A stretch of DNA of 64,000 nt, from assembly GCF_051622035.1 (NCBI RefSeq), contig NC_135365.1, positions 13,744,001 to 13,808,000 on the forward strand. Direction: 5' to 3'. Under the pieces are notes generated by a model. The model saw nothing but the letters and a program-made list of their open reading frames with translations. It searched no databases and was not told the origin of the DNA. Position 1 is the first letter of the stretch, and every line of letters starts with the position of its first letter. This document shows positions 44,936 to 57,064 of this stretch, piece by piece. Made by a program: the position numbers and the translations under genes. This DNA comes from Arctopsyche grandis (taxonomy: Eukaryota > Arthropoda > Insecta > Trichoptera > Hydropsychidae).

Positions 44936-45275
44936 TCTATATATACATATATAAAAATGAATGTCTGTGTATGTCTCGAATAGGCTCCTAAGCCACTGAA
45001 GCGATTACGATGTAACTTTCAGAATTTGTTGTATGCATGTCCAGGAAGATTACTGTAAAAAAAACGGGAAAAAACGGGAACGGAAACGGGAAAAACGGGA
45101 AAAACGGGATCGAGTGTCATTCGCTATTATTTTTAAATGTTTTCACGTCGCGACTAGGGTGTTCACTGCTTGCGTTGTTCCGAAAAATGGGAACGGGAAC
45201 GAGAACGGGAAAGAGAACGGGAACGGGAATTGCATGCGTTATTGTGGCATTGCAACGCATGCAGGGTTCAGCTAG
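44936..45275 (+). mobile_element. Non-autonomous Helitron-like element
   Basis: It starts TCTATATATAC and ends CTAG, and sits between A (44,935) and T (45,276), as Helitrons do. A 9-bp hairpin GCATGCGTT/AACGCATGC (45,232-45,240 and 45,254-45,262) lies 9 bases before CTAG. The middle holds a GGGAACGGGAAC-type minisatellite at about 45,066-45,230. There is no Rep/helicase gene; frames through the minisatellite are spurious. Confidence 0.8.
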
Positions 45276-46619
45276 TAAACAATATAAAATACCAATAGAA
45301 AAATTAATAATTTAACTAAATTCATTTTCAATAGATGGCGCTAAATGATCAGAGACTTAGCGCCGTCTATTATCCTAGAGGAAACATGGGTAGTAAACAG
45401 TATATATAGAAGTTTTTTTCTTTTTTTATTATATTTGTACGTTTTGTTGGCAGTGTTTTAGCTGTGACGTACATATGTAGGTCGAATCGAAACGACTATT
45501 ATAGTATGGCGAGCGTTATCTTACACAGACTCACAGAATAGCGATATTATATATATGAGTAAGAATACAAGTAAAAAAGTGTACAGTAAGTATTGTAAAA
45601 CAGGTGTTTTATTGAATATAATCAGTAAGTAATCATTTGAAGATTAAAAATATGACAGGCAGTTGTTGAATATGTATTTTATTATACGTTTACATGTATG
45701 ATTGCAAAATTGGTACAACTAATTTACTATTTATATCTAGCAAGTATGACATTGCTTGTACAATTGAAGAACAAAAGGATAATGAGAGGATGGTTACTTG
45801 CATTATATATTTTTTTTATCTTAATTGATTTCAATTGAGTTGTTTCTATGTAATATGTGGTGTAGTAAGGATAATAAGGATCTGAACGAATTCCAAACAT
45901 TCGTATTAAGCGGAAATGTACATGTATATATGTATGTGTATATGAATCTTTTAAGAACACAAGATATTATTTTATCATGTTTATTAAAGAAATTCTTGAA
46001 CACAGACAGTTTAATAATCACATTATACATACAGTGGGGTTGCCATGTTGTTCAATAGGTACATACTACATATATTTACATTGTTAAATATTAGTTTAAG
46101 CTGTGTCTTAAATAGTGTTTGTGTGCCCTTATAAAAGTTTTACAACGGAGCAAAACTTTCAAAGGACGGCTAAATCTAAACTTAGAACATTAAAGTATCC
46201 CTGGAGACATTTTGAGAAACTGTTACCCACACCGACAGTTACCGAAACAGAATATGAAGTGAATTTACAATTTGTACAATTAAGAAAAATATATTATCGT
46301 ATATATTTTTTTTCGCTCTGAAAATATTCAACTTATTTGTACGTATGTATCTGTTACATATTAAATTCAATTTTATCAATAAAATATTGCACTTTTAGAA
46401 CATTCAAAATATTATTTCTATCAAATTAATAATAATGCTGTTTTTAATGTACACAAACATTCAAGATTTAGAAAATGCTTACATTCAAAATACATATTAA
46501 CTTACAAAATTCATTTCACACTATGAAATCATATTAAATTATCTTACATTAACTTGATATTATTTTTGCTTATTGCATGTTAAATTATCACATTTACAAA
46601 CTTCATCAGTGAAAAACTG
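45276..46619. other. Non-coding DNA and 3' flank of the mwh-like gene
   Basis: A short hairpin, ATAGATGGCGCTAA with TTAGCGCCGTCTAT, lies at about 45,334-45,372. A minus-strand AATAAA lies near 45,677. The remainder is AT-rich; part of 45,700-46,619 may be 3' UTR of the gene that ends at 46,620. Confidence 0.45.
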
Positions 46620-49600
46620 TTAATATAATCCAGACGGGATGTCCGTCACTTTGCCTATTCCTATGAGTCCATTAGAAACGCCCCTTTGCACTGACATGGG
46701 AAGTTTTTTTCCTAGATCTTTACTTCCCAAGCCTCGATTTTGATTGACACTGGAATTTTCTCTTCCGCAATTTTGACCCGAATATAAACCAGCGTTAACA
46801 TTACCTCTTTTCAACACGAATGAAGTGTTGCTACCGTTGTTGCCGGAGAGTTGTTCAAATGAACTGGAACTCAATCTAGAAGCTGGGAAGTACAAACGGT
46901 GAGAAGGATCCGAGAGTTGTCTACTATTTTCATATTCCTCATCATCTTCGTTGTTGTGTCTTGTATTATTTCTAGAATTATTTCTTCTTCTATTCAAACT
47001 ACGTGATGCAGAAGAGTACTCCTTGCTCGGATCGTTGCTCGATTTTGTGTTATTCCAGTTATAATTCTTATTTTCTGAAGTTAAGACTATGTCGACCATT
47101 GAATCTAATCCTTCGTCGATTCTGTCTAGACTTTTCGTCATCTTTTTGGCTTCGATCAGTGCTGCATAGTCTTGCCGCTGTTTTGTTGATTGCTGAAGAC
47201 GCTCATTTTTATAATCATCGGGCTCTTTGATGTAATACAATCCATCGTAGCTATCTCGTTCCACTTTAAGATCGTTGACGCTTACTATACCCACACTTTG
47301 TTCAGTCCTTTGAAACGAATCTGCCCTTTTCACGGCTTGTCGCCGACACTCTTCTCCGGATTTTACTCTTGCTCTCCGAAGCAGTTCGCGTTTCTCTGCC
47401 ATCGCAGCTCTTTCTCTTGCGTCCATTATGGTATTTAGTAAAGATCTATTATTTGTCTTTATAAATACTTCCTGCTTGTTTGGACGTGGGAGGATTTGCG
47501 GTTGACACCTAGAAGCGCTGAGCAAGGAGTCTGATCCTTCATCGCTTGAATAATACTGTTGTTCTTCTTCGTAAGCCAAAGTTCTTTTGTCGTTGCAAAT
47601 AACGCCTTGTTCTGCCACTGGAATAAAAAGATGAACAAGACTTTTCGATTTTCTAGGTGGTTGTGGGAGGAGTTTTGCTGGAATGATTTCTGATTCTGAA
47701 TCAGCTTGATACGCTCCTTTTTGATAATTTGTACTGTCCGTTATAATTATCGTATGTTTCAAGCTCGTAATAGAATCTTTCTTTTCTAGATCCTTGTGAT
47801 TTCTAGATTCTATCTCGTTTAGTGAGATATCAGTATCTGTCTTTTCATTGAACTGAGACGACTTCCCATCAGCCATCAACTTTTCTTTGGCGTATTGTTC
47901 CGATTCAGCGTCATTAACGATATTTCTCAACTCTTCTATAACTTCTTCGATTGTGGTCTCTTCTTCGTCGTCAGACATCTTCTTGGTTGTGTTTTCCGAG
48001 ACGGGTTTATTGTTTAGATCTTTGGGCTTCGAACGCATCAATATCGTTTCGTTTTGAACATTGAAAACTTCATACACCATGGGCTCCCTCTGCATATCAT
48101 CATCTGGACTAAGCGACCTTTCAGAAGAACTGATTCCTTCATCTTCAGGTGGAGAAGATTCATCTGAAATACAATTTTCTTTATTGAAACCACTTTAAAA
48201 CTACTTATTTCAGTGTAAACCAACGTATAATTTATATTATATGAAAAAATACCTCTTTTAACTGTCTTCTGTTTTCCCACGATAACCTTCTTCCTTGAAG
48301 AATTTCCGTGTTCAGATCTAAGTGAAGTCACTTCGTCTTGTAATTCACAACAACGCTCCTTCAAGCACTGCTCCAGAGATAATAATATACCCTTTTCTTC
48401 TTGTAGAATCTGCAATATGAAGAAATCATGTCACACAACCATACGACGCACAAACTGCACTATGAGTTGTAATATATTATACCTGTACTCTTTTTTCTAA
48501 CAACTCCAACTTGATTCTCATATCATCTTTTTCCTTTTCTGCTTCCGTTGCTTTTTCACTTAGCCCATCAACATCAATAAGTTGTCTTTCATAGCGGGAT
48601 AGCTCCATCAGGACTTGCTCGGCACTTGGATTTCTAGACACGGCCTGAAACGTACGTATTATCATAATATATAGAAAAATGAATTACAGTTAGTAGATCA
48701 CATAAATCACATAAAAAGTATTTTATAGTACTTTTCTCAAAGCTGTCACATCAAGCCCGGCTTGATCCAATTCAGCTTGTAAATAAAGGCGTCTTCGAGG
48801 TGAAGGAGCCCCTCTGAGCAAAGCAGCTAAAAGTCGAAGACCAGCAGCTGGAAGATCACCACCACCGCTTTGTACCATTCCCGCTAAAAATCGGAAACGA
48901 CACGGTTCTCCATAGCGAAGTCTCAACGTGGACAAAGCTTCCGATACTCCAGCATGTCCTCCACTAGATACTTCACACGCCGTCGTCAATAGCTGGAACG
49001 AAAACGATTAAATTTGAATTATATTCTACCACATCACTACTGAATTATAATTACTTAGATCGGCACTTACTTGTAGTGCAAGTATTCTCGATTTATTGAC
49101 GGTAGACATGATGCAAGCTGCGAGTGCGTAAAGACCAGCTGGACAAGCGACAAGACGCCTAGCAGCTTCTTGATATCTTTGGCAACAACTTTGTAGACAT
49201 TGCCTATAAGTGAAATATAATTATCATGTTTAAATTAATATTGCTTTAACACTAAATATAGATATGTACATAATTCTAACATTTCATCTAGAAGGATTTA
49301 CATCTTAACTCGAAAGAGTCAAGATGTAAATCTTAGTAAAATACTCGACTCGTTTTAATACGAAATACTTGATTGATTATTCGGCAGAATGGGTGCGACA
49401 TTCAATAAACAGGTTTTTGAAGAAGACATTGTATTAAAAGTAATCAGTCATGATTTAGACTACAATCTTATTATTAAAATGTACCTACATATAATATATA
49501 TTCATATTAAACGCATTTAAGTCGCACAGTATTGTGTCATGTTAGATTCTCGTTGATTTCAAAGTTTTGATCCGATTATAGTAATCGGATTATTGTAAGC

Positions 49601-49901
49601 ACTGTCTGGTGGGTTTCATGCATACATATCCGTCATTTCGACTTTGTGAGTAAACCGATACAAGTTTTGTAGTTAAAATAAAATGATTTATAATGAGGCT
49701 TACAAGCAGGCGAGTTCGTCGAGTAAAGCTCTCCTCTGTTGTGCCGGCGGAAGTCTAACAGGACCGGAAGGCTGTTGAGTTAGTGCACCGGAAGTAGCTG
49801 GAGCAGGTGCTGGAGACGTTTGACTCAACTGGATGCTCCTGAGGGCTTCCACGACCAAAGATACCCCATCTAGAGGCTCACTAATGAACTCTTGGACGAA
49901 A
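46620..49901 (-). CDS. mwh: GBD/FH3-domain protein resembling multiple wing hairs (3' part)
   Basis: Drosophila mwh is a formin-like planar polarity protein with GBD/FH3 but no FH1/FH2, which limits actin prehair formation in wing cells. Six exons join in frame: 49,704-49,901; 49,071-49,203; 48,732-48,992; 48,483-48,644; 48,253-48,409; 46,620-48,163, encoding about 817 aa. The first three carry FH3-type helices ([60 protein letters not shown]). The next two form a coiled coil ([19 protein letters not shown]). The last exon is a Ser/Asn-rich tail with [11 protein letters not shown] and no FH2. The N-terminal GBD exons are not found upstream, so the gene is partial here. A related FH3 protein cannot be fully excluded. 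Confidence 0.75.
49295..49334. repeat. Short intronic hairpin
   Basis: GATTTACATCTTAACTC and GAGTCAAGATGTAAATC pair with one mismatch around a GAAA loop, inside an intron of the mwh-like gene. The stem is too short for a typical microRNA precursor. Confidence 0.6.
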
Positions 49902-50343
49902 CTGCAACAAAAGGGAAGAACAAAATTAACATCGGTATATTCAATTTGATATGAAAGTGGTCGGTTAAGTCTATAATAAATAATTGGCATACGCTTTTTT
50001 TATTACCGTTACTTTCGTTGCGGTACAATGTATAATTAAACTTAGATTTCAATTTGAATTTGATCGCAGACAAACACGCAATAAATCACATAAAATGCCA
50101 CTAGAATTAAATTAACTCCGATACAATTTCGCTAGCTTTTTGTAGACGAATTCACACGAAAATAATATTCAAATTGCGAAAACTGTTCTCAATCTATCTT
50201 TCTATCTATCTATGTAAAAAAGCAGGGCTACCAACATATTGCAAAAAATATTAAATGAAACATCTGGCCATAATGTATTGTGGGCACAAAGTTGTTGTAC
50301 ATATGTATGTACATACATTTAAAAAAAAATACCATGATGCCAT

Positions 50344-50386
50344 TACGGGTGCTATCCCCGAGTTGATATTAGGGATAGCACCCGTA
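50344..50386. repeat. Perfect 15-bp hairpin
   Basis: TACGGGTGCTATCCC (50,344-50,358) pairs perfectly with GGGATAGCACCCGTA (50,372-50,386). It stands in AT-rich DNA before a SINE copy and is probably a mobile-element remnant. Confidence 0.7.
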
Positions 50387-50409
50387 CATAAATGGATAGA
50401 TTATAAATT

Positions 50410-50720
50410 TGAATAACTTGTACATATGTACATATATAAATGTATAGATTATACATTTGAAATCTTATTCAAATAGTGGTGACAAATGGTAGGTAGGATG
50501 GTTTTGCCAATTGAATCACTATTCCAACACCGAAATCAGATAAACTGGCAAACTATAATAGGAAAAGATTAACTTGGAGTCACAAATATCCATGTCTGAC
50601 CAGCAGCACTGCAGAAAAATTCCGAATGAATTCTCGTCAATCGAGGTCAGGGCTTGAACCCGGGAAACTCTCGGTGGTTAGCATTAACGCAACCATCAAG
50701 CTATACTTCTGGCTACATAC
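50410..50720 (-). repeat. tRNA-derived SINE copy
   Basis: On the minus strand the head at 50,720 starts TGTAGCCAGAAGTATAGC, with the B-box-like GGGTTCAAGCCC near 50,650. The core has GTGACTCCAAGTTAATC and GGCAAAACCATCCTACC, and the end matches TTTGAATAAGATTTCAAATG. It is diverged. Confidence 0.75.
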
Positions 50721-51110
50721 ATATATGTATGTAAATATTAATAAATAAAATAAAATATATAAATTCATGTATGCTGTAGTGCTGAGTCAGACCAGGAGAC
50801 ATATCTTCCAATTTTTACTTTATCTATGTACGTAGTAACAATAGATGAAGTTTTTTTCAATACGGTACTTGAGGGCGTTTTCGGGAATTTTGATTGGGAT
50901 TCAGCAAGAATAAGCATAAAAGCTTTAAGCATTACGATCTTGAGTCACTTTCGGTTCCTTGCAGTTGACTTGCTCAACAGACGAACACAGCTGAATAGGG
51001 AAAGTAGGAAAGTATGAATAAAATGTCCAGTATTAAAGAAGAGAATATCTAAAGATGTATGAAATCAGGATGGAGCGCATTTGGGTAATGAACGCCGTTT
51101 TTTAAATAAA
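50721..51110. other. Gene-free stretch
   Basis: A frame of 63 codons at 50,826-51,017 has no domain; sequence around 50,940-51,110 may be decayed RTE DNA upstream of the fragment below. Confidence 0.4.
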
Positions 51111-51570
51111 AAAATACCACTTTGCCTGAAGAAAAATATATTCATTCGATCAAAGTATTTTGCCAGTGATGTCGTAAGGATGTGAAACTTGGACATTGAA
51201 CACCGAGATGCTATAATAAGTGCAATACAATAAAAAAATATATGGACGCAGTATGCTCGGTATAACGAGAAGAGATAGGAAGCGGGACACGTGGGTAATA
51301 AATCTGATAAAGGTAGTGGATATAGTGGAGGGAGTGGAGAGATTGATATGGCAATGGACGGGTCACGAAGTTAGAAGAATAGATGAAAGGTAGACAAAAT
51401 AAGTGCTGGAATGGTACCCGAGAGAATGTAAAAAGGTGAAAGGAAGGCCGCAAAGAATAAGGGTGGACGAAATTAGGAAAATGTGTGGAGTGAGATAGAT
51501 GATAGTTGCGCAATACAGATACGTGTTGGAAAGCCCTTCATCAAGCATTGGATGCTGAATAGCTGAAAAT
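51110..51570 (+). pseudogene. RTE-like LINE 3' fragment
   Basis: The plus strand carries the broken pattern of the palm-thumb boundary (LCLKKNIFI) and the C-terminal nucleotide words GAATGGTACCCGAGAGAATG, GACGAAATTAGGAAAATGTG and GTGAGATAGATGATAGTTGC. It is decayed and lacks a clean tail. Confidence 0.75.
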
Positions 51571-53190
51571 GATTACGATAGTGCTAAGATAATGCCAGGC
51601 TCTATTAATAATAAATTAAGGGCATGACTTGTTTACATTTAAATACAATTGATTTGTTAATTGAAACATTTGAATTTCATGTACATACATATATTTTGAT
51701 CCGATAACATATTTATATGGACTAACTTTCCTTGTCCGTCACACTTTCATTTCTTATCATGGCATATCTAATGTTTAACAAACTACATACATATGCTTGA
51801 TTTTAAAAATTAAATTTTACGCATTTGCAATTATTACAAATTGTAATAAAATCGCAATGAAATCATCTTTCCTCCTCTTACCATAATTTATTTATATAAT
51901 TATTACGCAAACAATATAAGTATTCCTATTTATTTTTATGTCAAACGTACATACTTCATGGCACATGAGAACTTATTGCATATAAAATACTTAAATTGGA
52001 ACAATGCGAACTTCGGTTTCCGTATTGCAAACTTTTATTTTCAACCGACAGTCAACAATGACAATAATATAATTTTTATGACATTTAAAGTCTTTGTTTC
52101 AAATAGAAAGGTTACATTTTTGTGTTACAATTAGTGTATTAAAATATTTTAATTGAGAATAGAAAGAATCAAACGACAATTAAATCGTTTGAATTTTTAA
52201 AATTTTTAGACTATTCTTATACAGCCAAGTGTGCGAATTTATAACTAGACGGAATTTTTATAGCAAAAAGGTTCTATACACTTTATAGCCGGCGAGAATT
52301 CACAGTTATTTTTGATATTATTTTAGCTAATTGGCATCAGGATGCGAAATCGAATTTAATTAACAGTCAGAGATTTCACATTCTTGTTATATCTATATTA
52401 TGTATTTGCTTTTGAAATTAACAGTGGCTTTGGAATGTTATTCCTCCTGCGAACTGTATCGTCGGTATTTTAACGTGAAAAAAATACGATGAATTATTCA
52501 AAACATACTCGTATATCTGCCTTTGGAAGATTGAAAGGAGTTGGTTAATTGAGTTCGTCTTAAATTTCTGAGATGCTCCGATAGGAAAATAACAAACACG
52601 TACACGAATCGATCGATATCGATCATTAAACCAGTTTTTTCCCTTGAGTATCGTAAACGCCACTTTGTTGCGTATTGAGATCGCCAGCAACATTGTATAT
52701 GTAATATAACATGTGCGTAACTATAGTGATTTTCTCGACAGGCGACAATCCGAGGAAAACAATAGGAAAGTGGAATTGTGGAACGACGATACAATGGCTC
52801 GAATTAACGGCAACAACCGCTTCGAAGACAATCGGTAAGTAATGATGTGCTTTCGTATTGCGCATCGGAAAAATATAATTTCATCGGATCACAGTAATGA
52901 TGTTTTGAAAATAATACGACGAAGACGACAAAAAAAAAACAGCATTGAATTCCTGGAACGTGAATCGCGACGCACTTCGAATATATTTTGCGATTCCGTT
53001 ATATTCAGCTTACAGTGTGTACTTAAATATGTATGTATGACATTCGGAGAGAAGTGTTTATAAAAGTAATTGGTGTATATTATTTTGGCGGCTTCCTTTT
53101 GAAGTTGTAGGCAAGGGATAAAATATAATTTATAGTAATATTTTAATGCACGCAATAAATATTCATGCTGTCACTCGTATTTACACTCGT
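51571..53190. other. Gene-free stretch
   Basis: AT-rich with frames up to 98 codons in both directions around 52,420-52,870, none with a domain. The segment 52,600-52,990 is slightly GC-richer and contains a donor-like CAATCG|GTAAGTAA at about 52,836; an unrecognised exon is possible but unsupported. Confidence 0.4.
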
Positions 53191-53705
53191 ATAGCCAGCA
53201 GTTTGGCTTAGTGGTAGCGTATATATTTAGCACCACTGAGGTCAATGGTTCGAGTCCTCGCCACTGCTGGTTAGATTTGGGGGTTTTGTGACTCCAAATC
53301 GATCGTTTCTCTATCAGAGTTTGCCAATTTTATCTGATCATTGCTGAAACGGTTCCTGAAAATTGGTATTAGATCTAATCCTCTTGTCACAAAATCTGCC
53401 TGTGTATTATAGAGATGTCTATAGATATCTCTATAGACATCTCTATAATTTCGTATTTTTATTATATGTATAAAAATTGTATACAACAAAAAAAATCTAA
53501 AAATAATCCATAGATGTCTCTATGATTATTATTTCTGATTAATTATTATATGCTATATATTCCGATTGTATATGTATGTATTACTGTATTTCTGATTTCT
53601 GATTGTTTATGTATTATGTATTTCGTAAACGTACACTCGTCGCATTGGAGCAAATCTGTAATGGCGAGTGTATATTGATTTGTAACAATAAAATAAAATA
53701 AAAGT
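53190..53705 (+). repeat. tRNA-derived SINE, most complete copy
   Basis: The head at 53,196-53,272 has TTTGGCTTAGTGGTAGCG (A box) and GGTTCGAGTCC (B box), with CCAGCAG/CTGCTGG pairing as an acceptor stem, much like a tRNA. The core GTGACTCCAAATCGATCG, TCAGAGTTTGCCAATTTTA and GAAACGGTTCCTG follows. The 3' end has CCATAGATGTCTCTATG and an AATAAAATAAAATAAAA tail, like the LINE at 8.3 kb. The copy is about 510 bp. Confidence 0.85.
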
Positions 53706-54299
53706 ATGTATAATATCAACGCTATAACAAAAGGTAAAATAATATTAATGGAAATTAATAATCAATTGTTCCTTTATTCTCTATACATATGTATATGGTC
53801 ATTAACTGAGAAAAATGTCATAAATAGCCATTGTTTTATCTCACCAAGTTTTTATTTATTTATTTACTAGCGGTGAGGTTTTGGAAAAAGAATTGATACG
53901 TACATTAAAATAAAGTTATATGTAAATTAATAATAATAAACAAACAAAAATTGTCAGATTCAGAATCGGGAATCAGAACTGAAATAAGAATCGGTAATCG
54001 GAACTGAAATAGGGATTGGGAAACGGAACTGAAATCGGAATTGAAGTAGGAATCGGAAATTTGAACTGAAATACGAATCGGTAATCGGAACTGAAATTGG
54101 AATCGGGAATCTGAATTGAAATAGGAATAAAGAATTGAAATCGATATCGTCGTCATAGAAAATAAGATTTTTTCGATATCGTCACGGATTTACGAACGAA
54201 AACGCCAAAGTAACAAACTTACAAATTTTCTTTCGAAATTATATATTAGATTTATACAAGTATAAAACCATTTTTATTTTTACATCTATGTATATATAT
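53706..54299. repeat. Gene-free DNA with an ATCGGAACTGAAAT minisatellite
   Basis: Diverged units of the type AATCGGTAATCGGAACTGAA repeat at about 53,955-54,150. TTTACTAGCGGTGAGG at about 53,865 is similar to an inverted Helitron end, but no hairpin supports this. Confidence 0.6.
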
Positions 54300-54301
54300 A
54301 T

Positions 54302-54677
54302 GGGTCTACCTCACGGGCCGGAATGTGAAATGCCGGAAAACGCAAATATCGGAAGGCAAAGATCGAAAATCGAAAGATCAAAAAAAGGGTGCATGGTAAA
54401 CGGTATATACTCACTTAATTTGCGCGAGCAGGATACAACACGAACAAGAGGAATAGGCTTTTCCTCCCGTATTAATGTGCGCGCGCAGAATACGCGAGGA
54501 AAAGCCTGTTCCTCTTGTTCCTGTTGTATCGTGCTCGCGCAAATTAAGTGAGTATGTACCGTTTACCATGCACCCTTTTTTTTTGATCTTTCGACTTAAG
54601 GTCTTTTGATTTTCGATCTTTGCCTTCCGATATTTGCGTTTTCGGTAATTTCACATTCCGGCTCGTCACGGAGACCG
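54302..54677. mobile_element. Long fold-back MITE, MULE-like, copy 2
   Basis: It is the close relative of 22,134-22,532, with the same GGGTCTACC...GGAATGT start, the same GCAAATATCGGAAGGCAAAG arm and the same GTCACGGAGACCG end. The flanks are TA-rich and no clean target duplication can be read. Confidence 0.85.
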
Positions 54678-54689
54678 TTAATATACATA

Positions 54690-56140
54690 TATCATCAAAA
54701 CGTAAGAGGTCTCTAGACTTTTATGTTCATAATTCTGTAAAGGCTTATAATTTCGATCTGATTGCTCTCTCTCTGAGACGTGGCTTAACGATTCTACAAT
54801 AATGAAGAGCTGTTTTATGATCGCTATATTGTATTCAGGAGAGACAGTCGGACCCGGGGGCGGATTTCTGCTAGCGGTTGGTCTGGAAGCATTACGTTTC
54901 TGTCGACGCTTGGATCATCTTAAGACTACTGGCGAGCATTTATGGATTTCTCTAGAATTTAGAACTTTCACTTTGTATGTGTTGTTTATTTTCCCCCAAA
55001 CATTACAGATGATGAAGTGTCAATGTTCTTTAATAAGATGAATGGGCTGAGTGATCGTTTGATGAAGAAAATAATGTTGATTTTGGGGGATTTCAACAGT
55101 AACTCGTTTGTTAATGATGTGTGAGTTGTATAATTTAGTGCAATCAAATAAAATTGTAAATAAAATTGACAGCAAACTAGATTTAATATTTACCAACAGA
55201 AATAATTGTTACAATGTAGTTGATGATAACTTTCAATTCGTGGGCATAGACAACTATCACCCGGCCTTAAACTATTTTAAATTATTTTCTAGTAATACAT
55301 ATAATATACAGATATCTGTTGATAACTCTGTGCCGTCTGAGCAACTGTATGAGCTTGGATGGATATTTGGTAAAGTCAATTTTGACAGGTTGAACTCGTT
55401 GTTGTGTCAGGATTGGAGATGTTGATGACGCAGTTAGTGCATTTTATGATTCATTATATAGTGTTTTTAATTATTGATTTCTGAATAAACCTTCTTCTTA
55501 CAACACAAGATCTTTTCCTAAATGGTTTGATTCAGAGGTTATATACATGATCAATCGGAAACACTATTTCCATAAGATATGGAAAAGGTATCGGAACCCC
55601 ATTGATTTCAGTATATTTTCCAATTTGAGCACCAAAAGCAAGTCTCTGACGGCATCATGTCATCTTCGATATATTAACAATTGTGGAAAAAATATTTCTG
55701 CTAATACAAAGTGCTTCTGGAAATATATTTCATCTCCTAAAGATGCTCCCAACAAATTTTCTACCATCTGTAATAAGGATGATATTATTTTTAAGGGTGA
55801 GTACGAAATTGCTCATGGATTTGCAAAGTATTTTGGGTCTGTTTTTCACTCATCAACTTCGTATGTTCAGGATGCCGACGCTATTAGTATTTCGTGCCAT
55901 ACGCTGAGTATCAGATAATTTTTTGACACATTGTATATTAAATATGAGCTTGATCGTTTAAAGTGTAAGACTTCATGTGGTCCTGATCTTCTCCCTGACT
56001 TCGTGTTGAAGGGGTGTGAGAGGGGCCTCATGAAGCCACCTAAGTTCCTTTTCAACCTTTTTTTGAAGACTAGTTCCTTCCCTGAATTGTGGAAGTATGC
56101 AAAAGTAACACCAATTTTCAAAAAAGGTGATTAAAGAGGC
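54690..56140 (+). pseudogene. LINE endonuclease and RT start, decayed
   Basis: Near 54,690-54,800, across frames, the pattern HQNVRGL and NFDLIALS..RGL resembles the start of the apurinic-like endonuclease. Next is DSKLDLIFTNR and NYHPAL (55,160-55,265) from the endonuclease C-terminus. KTSCGPDLLPDFVLKGCE and KYAKVTPIFKKGD (55,967-56,134) are the fingers of the RT. Several frame breaks are present and the RT is cut before the catalytic core. It is probably the same Jockey/CR1-like lineage as 6,671-8,311. Confidence 0.75.
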
Positions 56141-57060
56141 TGTCTTATAGAATTATAATAGTATAAATAGAATTCTTGAAGAAAATGGGACTAGTTATGC
56201 GGCTTGCGGTAATTTTTAATTATGTATGTATGAACAATGCTCGCAAAAAATAAACCAATTAATATCAGTTTTGATGTACCCTACAACTTGCATGTACATA
56301 CGTATGTATTTTGCTATTTTTGTGTTTAATATTTTGAATGTCGAAAAAACCTCTCAAATACAAATGTGGATCACAGGCTAAAAGCTTTTCTTATAAACGG
56401 AAAGATTCGCAAAAAATATGAATGTCTCAATTGACTGTCGGCGGTACAGAAAGTCATCGTGATTACTTGTATCTTAAAATCTTCGGATTGAACTACTTTC
56501 ATATAATTCGATATTTTGTAAGTACCGAGTAAAAAGTGGACGAATAAATATTGGATTTCGACGTGAAGGGAAAGTTATGATCCCTTCGATATTGAACGAG
56601 TTGAAACAAGTAATTAACATCGTCGCAAACCAGACCACTTAAAAGTAGGTATAATTTGCAATGGAAAATTGCGCACGAAGCAAATGCAGGAGTGGAAAAG
56701 CTTTCGACGAGTTTTTGGTGGAATATTTATCCTAAATCATCTGAAGGGTTTTGTTTTAACAAGCATTTGATGCTACTTTTATATGGGTATATTAAAGTAT
56801 CTATACATATATTTATGCATGCTTAATTAAAGTCATGGTTTGTTTTTCTGTGAAAAGTATTTCGTAGAAAAAGTAGAATTTTCTACATAATAAAGTAGAT
56901 TTTAGGACATAAGACTCTATTTTCCTTACATTATAGAGTAATACAATTAATCAAATATTTTCTCTAGTATAATATAATATACAAGCAAATAAACTTTAAT
57001 AATATGTAATAAAAATCACACAGAACATTTTCACAATCTTACATTTTTATAATTGGACGA
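56141..57060. other. Gene-free AT-rich stretch
   Basis: No frames, domains or repeat ends of note. Confidence 0.6.
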
Positions 57061-57064
57061 ATGT

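Noticed and set aside
45033-45315. Two Lys/Asn/Gly-rich frames of 80-92 codons
   Set aside because: They translate the GGGAACGGGAAC minisatellite in a Helitron-like element.
49295-49334. microRNA precursor in an intron
   Set aside because: The stem is only about 17 bp with a 4-base loop, too short for a normal precursor.
53196-53272. Possible functional tRNA gene
   Set aside because: A and B boxes and acceptor-like pairing are present, but the anticodon arm is poor, and it is joined to the SINE core and tail.
53865-54160. Inverted Helitron with minisatellite
   Set aside because: A CTAGT-like end is present, but no terminal hairpin or opposite TC end could be found.
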